Source: Ruminiclostridium cellobioparum DSM 1351 = ATCC 15832
GTDB lineage: Bacteria; Bacillota; Clostridia; Acetivibrionales; DSM-1351
Length of the DNA: 64,000 nt
Direction: 5' to 3'
Assembly (NCBI RefSeq): GCF_000621505.1
Contig: NZ_JHYD01000026.1
Span: 83,731 to 147,730 of the forward strand
Below are positions 28,461 to 37,400 of the stretch, piece after piece. A model generated the notes under the pieces. It was not told where the DNA came from, searched no databases, and saw nothing but the letters and a program-made list of their open reading frames with translations. The stretch's first letter is position 1. Each line of letters starts with the position of its first letter. Made by a program: the position numbers and the translations under genes.

Positions 28461-28517
28461 AAAACAGACACCGGTAAAATAAAAATATCTGATTTTTTTA
28501 CCTGTGTCTGTTTTGTT
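28461..28517 (-). terminator. Intrinsic terminator after isocitrate dehydrogenase
   Basis: Stem AAAACAGACACCGGTAAAA with TTTTACCTGTGTCTGTTTT (one mismatch), about 75 nt beyond the stop codon. Confidence 0.7.
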
Positions 28518-28590
28518 ACTGTCAAATTATTTACTTTTCATTTAACGCATAACGCAATCTATTTGGTTCATTTAATGCATTCAAGCACTA

Positions 28591-29796
28591 TTACATGGCA
28601 TCAAAAGTCTTTTTAACTTCCTTCAGGAAATCTTCCGTGTTAACAGTTTTGATTTCTCTTAAATCCGAAAGGGCTGCAAGGTCTTTTGTCATTATTCCGT
28701 TTTCGATTGTCAGTATGGAGGCTCTGTCCATTTTGTCAGCAAACCCGACAAGTTCGTCTATGCCGTCAAGTTCCCCTCTTTTGCGGAGAGCGCCGGTCCA
28801 GGCAAACAGTGTCGCCATTGAGTTGGTGGAGGTTTCCTCTCCCCTCAGATGCTGGTAGTAATGGCGCTGCACTGTTCCGTGCGCCGCCTCATATTCATAA
28901 TAGCCCTCGGGGGAAACCAATATTGAAGTCATCATGGCAAGGCTTCCGAAGGCGGTTGCCACCATATCAGACATAACGTCTCCGTCATAATTTTTACATG
29001 CCCATATAAATCCGCCTTCCGATCTGACCACACGGGCAACCGCATCATCAATCAATGTATAGAAGTATTCTATTCCGGCAGCTTTAAACTTTTCGTCATA
29101 TTCCTTTTCGTAAATCTCCTGGAAGATATCTTTAAAGGTATGGTCATATTTCTTTGAAATGGTATCCTTGGTGGCAAACCAGATATCCTGTTTCTGATCC
29201 AGCGCATAGTTGAAGCACGACCTGGCAAAACTTTCGATTGACTTGTCAATGTTGTGCATTCCCAGGATGACTCCGGCTCCGTCAAAATCATGTATGGTCT
29301 GACGGGTCACTTCACCGTTTTCATTTGTAAATACCAGTTCGGCCTTTCCAGCACCGGGCACGCGGTATTCCACATCTCTGTATACGTCGCCGTATGCATG
29401 CCTTGCAATGGTTATGGGCTTAACCCAGGTCTTGACAAACGGCTTTATGCTGCTCAGGAGAATTGGAGCGCGGAATACGGTCCCGTCCAGGACAGCCCTT
29501 ATTGTTCCATTGGGACTTTTCCACATTTCGGTGAGGTCATATTCTCTGACTCTTTCGGCATTTGGAGTAATAGTGGCGCATTTAACCGCAACTCCGTATT
29601 TCTTGGTGGCAATTGCGGAATCTATGGTTACCCGGTCACCTGTCTTTTCTCTGTATTCCAGCCCCAAATCATAGTATTCGGTCTTAAGATCGATATAAGG
29701 CAGCAATAATATATCCTTTATCATTTTCCAGATCACTCTGGTCATTTCATCTCCATCCATTTCAACCAGTGGAGTTTTCATAATAATTTTTGCCAT
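28591..29796 (-). CDS. icd: Isocitrate dehydrogenase (NADP), eukaryote-like subfamily
   Basis: 401 residues. It belongs to the dimeric eukaryote-type IDH group rather than the E. coli type: [13 protein letters not shown] at the N-terminus, [16 protein letters not shown] in the substrate region, [28 protein letters not shown] metal site split over about 250-280, and [16 protein letters not shown] near the cofactor site. NADP preference is inferred from the subfamily. With citrate synthase it makes 2-oxoglutarate for glutamate synthesis. Monocistronic by its terminator. Start after GAGAAGGAG. Confidence 0.93.
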   Translation of the reverse strand: MAKIIMKTPLVEMDGDEMTRVIWKMIKDILLLPYIDLKTEYYDLGLEYREKTGDRVTIDSAIATKKYGVAVKCATITPNAERVREYDLTEMWKSPNGTIRAVLDGTVFRAPILLSSIKPFVKTWVKPITIARHAYGDVYRDVEYRVPGAGKAELVFTNENGEVTRQTIHDFDGAGVILGMHNIDKSIESFARSCFNYALDQKQDIWFATKDTISKKYDHTFKDIFQEIYEKEYDEKFKAAGIEYFYTLIDDAVARVVRSEGGFIWACKNYDGDVMSDMVATAFGSLAMMTSILVSPEGYYEYEAAHGTVQRHYYQHLRGEETSTNSMATLFAWTGALRKRGELDGIDELVGFADKMDRASILTIENGIMTKDLAALSDLREIKTVNTEDFLKEVKKTFDAM

Positions 29797-29980
29797 AAAA
29801 CATGCTCCTTCTCAATTAATTAATTTTATTTTAAAACTATTTCTTAAACATTATTGTTATATTTTTCACACATGGGAATTTTATTGTTTGGTTATTCATT
29901 AATATAGCACATTAGAGGGCTGAATGTAAATGCACAAGCAAGAAATTATCGTCAGAACCGACACCTACCCGAAAAACCGA

Positions 29981-30009
29981 TTGACATTGCCATTAAAATC
30001 CAGTATAAT
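29981..30009 (+). promoter_or_regulatory. Consensus SigA promoter of the Phd-Uma2 gene
   Basis: TTGACA (29981-29986), 17-nt spacer, TATAAT (30004-30009): a full consensus match, the strongest promoter in the window. Confidence 0.85.
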
Positions 30010-30013
30010 ATAA

Positions 30014-30063
30014 TTAGCTAATTTAGCTATTTGTAAATTGTTTTTTATTAATTATTTTAGCTA
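30014..30063 (+). promoter_or_regulatory. TTAGCTA direct repeats, likely operator
   Basis: TTAGCTA occurs at 30014-30020, 30023-30029 and 30057-30063. The first two are 9 nt apart and overlap the transcription start just after the -10 box. Because the encoded protein begins with a Phd/YefM-like domain, which usually binds its own promoter, autoregulation is inferred. Confidence 0.5.
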
Positions 30064-30089
30064 ATGTTTTTTATGGGAGGATTGACTTT

Positions 30090-30827
30090 ATGATTGTCAA
30101 CGCTACGGATCTTAAAAACAATCTGGGGAAATACCTGAGAGCAGTGGAAAGAGAGGATGTCATCATCACCAGCAACGGCAGAAAGATTGCCAAACTGACT
30201 GCCTATACCGAAGAATATACCGCTGACCCCGCCCTCACAAATGAGACTGTAAAGGAGAAAGCAGAAGCTTATTCCCTGTTTCCCCGGGAAGCCACCTTCG
30301 AAGAGTTTCTGCAGCTGTCGGAGCACGGCGAGGACCGGTATGAGTACATTGACGGTGTCATATATTTTCTGGCTACACCCAAAACAACTCATCAACAGGT
30401 TCTGGGAGAGTTATTCGGAAATTTTTACAATTGGTTCAGCGGCAAGAAATGCAGACCCCTGCTGGCCCCCTACGATATAACCCTTAAGAGAAATGCTGAA
30501 AATATAAATATAGTTCAGCCTGATCTCATGGTTATATGTGACCTGGAGGACAAGCTGAATGAGAAGGACAGTTACATGGGTGTTCCCTCTCTTCTTGTGG
30601 AGATTTTATCAGAAAGCAGCAGGGGAAAGGACGCCGTAAAAAAACTGGATTTGTACATGTCCACAGGCGTAAAAGAGTACTGGATTGTAAATCCTTTCAA
30701 CAGGGAAGTAACGCTTTTCCTCTTTGAAAATAACGACGTTCTTAAAAACACAACCTATAAAAATAACGAAACTGTTTCATCATATATATTTGAAGGTTTA
30801 AAAGTAGATCTGAAGGATATATTTTAG
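30090..30827 (+). CDS. Phd/YefM antitoxin domain fused to a Uma2-family (DUF820) nuclease-like domain
   Basis: 245 residues. Residues 1-45 (MIVNATDLKNNLGKYLRAVE, then IITSNGRKIAKLT) match the DNA-binding fold of Phd/YefM antitoxins. Residues about 68-240 match Uma2/DUF820, a PD-(D/E)XK restriction-endonuclease-like fold: YEYIDGVIYFL, QPDLMVICD, LLVEILSES and KLDLYMSTGVKEYWIVNP. Catalytic-type Asp and Glu are present. Start after GGGAGG. No separate partner gene lies beside it. It may be a self-regulated single-chain toxin-antitoxin-like protein or simply a DNA-targeted Uma2; the activity is unknown. Neighbouring DNA is rich in repeats. Confidence 0.8.
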   Translation: MIVNATDLKNNLGKYLRAVEREDVIITSNGRKIAKLTAYTEEYTADPALTNETVKEKAEAYSLFPREATFEEFLQLSEHGEDRYEYIDGVIYFLATPKTTHQQVLGELFGNFYNWFSGKKCRPLLAPYDITLKRNAENINIVQPDLMVICDLEDKLNEKDSYMGVPSLLVEILSESSRGKDAVKKLDLYMSTGVKEYWIVNPFNREVTLFLFENNDVLKNTTYKNNETVSSYIFEGLKVDLKDIF

Positions 30828-30926
30828 CCGTATTTCATATGGGCAAATAGAGACCGTCCGTATGGGCAAAAGTAAAAACGACTTACTATGCTTACTGGAG
30901 TACTATTATAATATTTTGTACCTGTG

Positions 30927-31077
30927 TTAACCTGCAGTTCTGATTGAAATTTTGTTTTGCTTTACAGATAAATTTAATTAGAATCAAATGGTACCCGAGT
31001 ACAACTTCATGAAATAAGCTGCAATGAGGCGATAGATACAATTTCCATAATTGTTTTGGTGAGTCCTATTCCATTAA
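30927..31077. repeat. TTAA-ended repeat, internally deleted copy
   Basis: Begins TTAACCTGCAGTTCTGATTG, shares the left arm of the adjacent full element (GAATCAAATGGTAC, ACAACTTCATGAAATAAG) and part of the right arm (AATTGTTTTGG), and stops where the next copy begins. The second copy appears to have inserted into or recombined with it. It lies in the 604-base gap 30828-31431, which otherwise contains no gene. Confidence 0.6.
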
Positions 31078-31078
31078 A

Positions 31079-31435
31079 TTAACCTGTTATGCTGATTGAA
31101 ACTTTGTTTTGATTTACAGTTAGATTTAATCAGAATCAAATGGTACGCGAGTACAACTTTCATGAAATAAGATGCACGGTTAAAAACAATTGCGGTTAAT
31201 TGTCGACGGGTAAAGTGGTTTTGCCGACAAAGCAGCAGGACGCTGCTTTGAGCTTCAAATCGAGACAGGATGTCAAGTTTGAGCAACGGCAAAACCGCTT
31301 TAAATGAGGCGGTACAATTTCCGTAATTGTTTTGGGTGCAGCCTTATTTCATGAAGTTAGTACGGAAGTTACCATTTGATATAAAAATTTTTCACAGGTA
31401 AAGCAAATATTAAACTAACCAGCACACCATGTTAA
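31079..31435. mobile_element. MITE-like element with about 110-bp imperfect terminal inverted repeats
   Basis: TTAA at both edges. Left arm TTAACCTGTTATGCTGATTG ... GAATCAAATGGTAC ... CTTTCATGAAATAAGATGCA; right arm is its imperfect inverse. The centre contains hairpins CAAAGCAGC/GCTGCTTTG and GACAGGATGTC. No coding capacity. A second long copy lies at 51245-51598. The right-hand TTAA overlaps the stop codon of the cyclic glucan synthase gene. Confidence 0.65.
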
Positions 31436-34400
31436 ATTATTGCTTCTATTTTATGAACTTTTCCGTCATCAACTAATTCAAATCTGTTTCCTTCGATGGT
31501 TTCTCCGTCGGAAACCATTTTCTTGACATTTGTATTTTGGTGACTTTCGTTCTTTACGGTTATTTCGTATACAGCCGTACCAAAAGTGTATTTGACAGTA
31601 TATCCGTTCATTTTCTTAGGAATGCACGGATCGATCATCAGATAATTCCCCTGCTTCTTAATTCCTAAAATATGCTCTATCCCAATGCGGTACATCCAGC
31701 CTGCGGCACCGGTATACCAGGTCCAGCCGCCCCTCCCCTCATTGGGATAAACGGCATATACGTCGGCAGCCATGACATAGGGCTCTACCTTATAGGTCAT
31801 CCGTTCCATACCGGTTCTGGAATGGTTGATGGGATTGATCATGTCAAACAACTCCCAGGCCTGTTCTCCGTTTCCAAGTCTTGAGAAAGCATATATCACC
31901 CAGGTGGCAGCATGGGTGTACTGACCTCCGTTTTCCCTGACTCCGGGCAGATAGCCCTTTATATATCCCGGATTCAGTTCACCGTCATAAAAAGGCGGAG
32001 TGAGCAGCTTGATCAGGCCGTTCTTCCTGTCTATCAAATACTTCTCCACGGCGCTCATGGCTTCTTCAACCCTGTTCTCCCTGCCGGCTGCCGATATGGC
32101 AGCCCAGGATTGTGAAAGGGAGTCGATCTTGCCTTCATCGTTCCCGATAGAACCCAGAGGTGAACCGTCGTCAAAATAAGCCCTCCTGTACCAGCTTCCG
32201 TCCCAGGCCTCCTTTTCCAGTGCTTCAATTATTTTTTCGGCTTTTTCCCGGTATTCTTCCGCTCTGCCTTCATCCCCCATATACCTGCACACCGGTATCA
32301 TACGCTGCAGAACACAATACAGGAACCATCCAAGCCACACGCTCTCCCCCCTGCCGTTGACACCAACCAAATTCATGCCGTCATTCCAGTCTCCGCCTCC
32401 AATCAGCGGAATACCATGGGGACCAAACCCCAGTCCCTTTTCGATGGCTTTGATACAGTGCTGGTATACGGTTCCGCGTTCCCCCGCCAAAGACGGTATT
32501 TCATATCTCTCGTGCTCATTCTCTCCCAGAAGAGGAGAACTCAAATACGGTTCAGCAATATTTAATATTGAGTAATCACCTGTAGCATTGATGTAGTCAC
32601 AGGTTACATACGGCAGCCAGAGCAAATCATCGGAATACCTGGTCCTGATACCGTTGATCCTTTGTTCATGCCACCAGTGCTGCACATCCCCTTCAATAAA
32701 CTGGTGCCTGCAATGCAGTAAAATCTGATTTTTAGTGATATTGGGCATGGTGTATACCACAGCCATTACATCCTGAAGCTGATCCCTGAACCCAAAGGCT
32801 CCGCCGGCCTGATAGTAGCCCGATCTCGCCCATAGCCTGCAGGAGAGCACCTGATACTGCAGCCAGCCGTTAAGCATAATATTTACTGTTTTATCGGGAG
32901 TGTCAACCTGAATCTGCTTAAGTCTGCCCGTCCAGTTCTTCTTAACTCTGTCAAGCTCGGCAAGAGCCTGGTTTTCAGATCTGAAATTATCAATCAGTCC
33001 TTTTAACTGTTCCGGCCTGTCCTGCCCGAAAAGGAAAACAATATGCCTGGTCTCACCGGGCATAACATGAATCCTGGTCTTAATAACCGCGCAGGGATCA
33101 AGTCCGGCTCCCACCGTACCCTTTAAATCGGTTCTCATTCCTTCCGGGTCTGATAAATCCATCTTTTCGCCGATGAATTCCAGTCTGTGCCCCGTGTAGC
33201 TGAGCTGGGTCCCGGAGCAGCTCAAAAAAGCACTTAAGCCGCTAAAGTCAGGACTATACACATTATCTATCAATAACGAGGCCAGTTCATCCTTAAATCC
33301 GGTGACTATATAAGGAGTTGTCTGTCCCGGTTCGGTTCCAAGCACCGGCTTTAAATAATAGGCTGCATCCACTGCCGCCTCTGCTTCAGAAATATTTTTC
33401 AGCTTCAATATGCTTATTTTTACAGGAGCTTCAGCAGCAGTGAACTGTATCAGTTCCTGCTCCAGGCCGTGGCTTTTCTGAGAATAGACCGTATATCCGA
33501 AGCCATGACGTATTATATATGGATTCTTTTGCCTAACGGGCAGCGGTGTGCAACTCCAGACAGCAGCATTCCCGTCCTTGTGCAGATATATGATTTCTGA
33601 AGGCGGGTCCAGGACAGGGTCGTTGGCCCAGGTCGTCAGCTTGTTCTGGCTGCTGTTCCGGTTCCAGGTATACCCCCCGCCGGCCTCGGTACAGATAAAG
33701 CCGAAGCTGTCGTTGGCTATGACGTTTGACCAGGGCGCCGGCGTTGTCTCCCCTGCCTTGAGGCAAATCACATATTCCTCGCCATTTTCGGTAAAGCCTC
33801 CGATTCCATTGAAAAAATTCAACTTTTCGGTTATGCCGGCAAGCTCGTGTTCACCGGTGTGGGTCTCTTCGGGCTGGATTTCACCAGCCTGGACTTCTAT
33901 ATGGGCAATTTCCCGGGCAAATTCACTTTCAGCCGATTTTACGGCGTACTTCGCGATTTCCCCACGCCTGTTTGCATTCACTGCCTGTACCATTTCATCC
34001 GAATCCAGAGCTTCATCTATAAAATCAGCCACTCCGTCATCGGCATTGATTATTAACTTTGCACAGGTAAAGAGCAAATTTCTCTGTCCGGGAGTCATCT
34101 GCCTTGTATTTCTTATGAATATTCCGCCCCTCTTATCTATCAGATCACAGGAACGGCCTGAAACAGCCAGGTCCCTGATCATATCCAAAATCGGCTGTAT
34201 ATACGACTCTTCATCTGTTATAAGGATCACAAGGTCAAAGCTTATACCCTTCAATCTCATAAAATCATGTAATTTCAGGGTCCAGCGAATCTCTTCGAAA
34301 CTGTCCCGGTTATGCACTGTCACAAGCAGTATGGGCAGATCTCCCGAAATCCCGAAAGGCCACAGGTCCGACTGGCTGAGGTTATTCCTCATAATATATT

Positions 34401-37400
34401 GGGCCTGGCTTCTCCTGACGGTACCGTATAAAAGTTTTGGAAGCAGCTTAAAGTAAGCCCGTTCATCATTGCCGCTTATATTTATGAAGCCGGCTTCAAC
34501 AACGCTCCGTGTCCAGGCCATTTCAATCACTCTGTCGGCAGCGCTGACATCACTGTACTTCTCAAGCATGTCCAGGGCAGCGCGTCTGGTATCACAGGTA
34601 CCCATTGCAAAGTTGACCACGACAGATTCACCGGGATCAATGCGAACTCTTATTCTAAGGCTGAAGACCGGGTCAAGCACCGGGCCCACAGAATTTGTAA
34701 GAGGCTGATCCGGATCCATAGCCCTTGGAAATGCAAGACTTCTGTTTCTTCCAATAAACTGTGAACGGTCGGTCTCAAACTCTATATTCCCTTCCATAAC
34801 ACCGTTTGTTGATACTGTGTGATAACCCCAAACGGTCTGCTTGACATCATCCCTCTTTCTTCTCATGGCCAACAGGCCCTTATACTCACTCATATATTCA
34901 GTCTTGACGAATAGCTTGCTGAAAGCGGGATGAGCAGTGTCCGATTCAGGCTGTGTCAGTACCACCTCCATATAGCTTGTCAGTTCCACAGTCCTTTTTG
35001 CTCCGCTGTGGTTATGGATGCTTACCCTTCTGATTTCGGTATCGTCCTCGGCACTTACCAGTACCTCGGTATTTGTCTCAATGTTCCCTTCTCTCCTGAT
35101 ATACTCCGCCTTATGAGGCGAGAAAATGACCTTGTATATCTCGGGTACACTGCTGGTAGGATTAAAGGTTGTTGACCAGAAATCGTTGGAATTTACATTC
35201 CTCAGATAAATAAACGCGCCGCTGCTGGCCATATAGTCGCCGGACCACCTGTATACCGCAAGGGAATGGCATCGCGCAAACCCGCTGCCCCTGTCTGTGA
35301 GCATTACATTATAACTGCCGTTGGTCAAAAGATGCAGGTTGGGCACAGGCTCAAGTCCGGTGAAGCTGCGGATTACAATTTCCTCTGAATTTGCCTGTTT
35401 CCGGTAAGTGAACATGGGTTTTTCCCTATGCTCCTTCGAAATCACCACATGTGCCGGGAATTTCTCCTGAATCAATGAATCCACCGCTTTTATCTGGGGA
35501 TTTGCATGAAACCTCTGCTGCATTATGTCCTGCCTGAAGAAATTAACCAGGGCCAGCATACTCATTCCCTGATGATGAACCATGTAGCTCTTAACTATTG
35601 CACATCTTTGTCCCTCATCCAGCCTTGAGTCGGTAAAATCCAGGGCCTCATAAAGTCCAAACCGTCCCTCTGCTCCGAATTCCCTGAGACGTTCTATATT
35701 CTCCCAGCATTGCCTCGGTGCTATATCAATTGCCATTACCGTAGCATAGGGTGCTATAACAAGATCATTGATGAGCCCCCGCTTAAGTCCCAGATGAGGG
35801 ACCCCAAAAGCCCTGTACTGGTAGTTTAGAGCTATATCAAACGCATGATAGCAGGATTCCGAAATTCCCCACGGAACATTTTTACTCCGGCCGTATTTGA
35901 TCTGGGTGTTTACTACAAAGCGATAGGTCTTCTCAATCAGTGTATTCGGATAGCTCTTTACAACCAGTCTTGGCATCAGATACTCGAACATGGTGCCCGT
36001 CCAGGATACAAGTCCCCTGTCTCCGTCAACCCGGGTCAATTTTCTGCCCAGCTTGAACCAATGCTGTTTTTCCACCTCTCCTTTTGCTATTGCAATCAGG
36101 CTGGTCTGCCTTGCCTCGGATGCAAATAAATCATAGTAGGATTTGCTGGGGTGACCCTCCTCAACATCAAAACCGATTGCAAATAAATTTCTCCTGGGGT
36201 CATACAGGCTTTTAAAATGCATACCGTCAATCAAAGACCGGATTCTTTTTCTCAATTGTTCCAGCTGAACCTTAAGTTCTTCTATATTATTGAATTTATC
36301 AAAAAGCTCTTCTCCAAATTCCAGATGCAGAGCCTGGTATACGTCAAGAGCCGCAATAAGCTTCCTGATCCAATATCCTCTCTTGCTTTTCTCATCAAGC
36401 TCCGAAAGATATTTTGCAAGCGTTTCGGTCAAATGTCCAAAACCTCTCTCAAGCCTTTTACCTTCCTCTGTTTGAGATCCATCCGGTGTATTTTCATCAA
36501 ACACCAATTTTCTCAGGACTTCTGTTTCGAAATACGGTTTATCCCTGTTGATTTCACTGTTGCAAAGTTCAAGCAAATCAAGGAAAGCCTCCAAATGCAC
36601 TGCCTGGTATATGGGTTTTTGCCCATACTGCCCCAGTCCCTCATCGAGTACCATTAAATATCCGGCAAAATTTCCGCTGTCTACGGTAGATATAAATTTT
36701 GGGCGCAGCACCTCAAGATTGACGGTATTATACCAATTATAGAGATGGCCGTTCCACTTCTGCATTTTTTCAATTGTATCAACAGTGTTGCCAATCCTCT
36801 GCAGCAGGTCAATGGAGTTAATATATCCCAGATCTCTTGCAGCAAGGTGGGAAACCATCAGTAACCCGATGTTTGTTGGAGATGTACGGTGTGCGGCTCC
36901 TTTATACGGCTCCTCCTGATAATTATCGGCCGGAAGGAAATTTTCCTCAGGACCGGCAAACTCATCGAAATAGCACCAGGTTTTTCTTGCCAGTAATCTG
37001 AGCTGATCCAAACATTCCCCGGGAAGGCTTTCTCTTTCCTTACCTGACGGTTTGCTTATATAAAAAGCCGCCCAGGGCGAAAGGAGCCACAGTATAAATG
37101 CTGCGAAAGCCAGAGGAAAGTATCCCTGGTACATGTATCTGACGGCTGCCAGTACTGCGGCACCGTATATGGGCGCAAACCACATTCTTCTGTAATAGCT
37201 GGGCAGATCATTCTTTAATGCCAATTCCATATCTGCAGCGGTTACCCATTCCAGCAGGTTTTTCTTTGTGGCCAGAACTCTGCCAAGCGTTTTTATTATT
37301 GCGTTGGCCATTAAAAAAGCCTGGTACGGGGCAAAGGTAAGCATCAGGCCAACCTGCAGCAGTATTGCATTCAAGCCTGTGATTATCGTAGCACTTCTTT

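Noticed and set aside
31074..31292. 72-residue frame on the minus strand inside the repeat region
   Set aside because: It lies wholly within the MITE-like element, has no ribosome-binding site and matches only other repeat copies.
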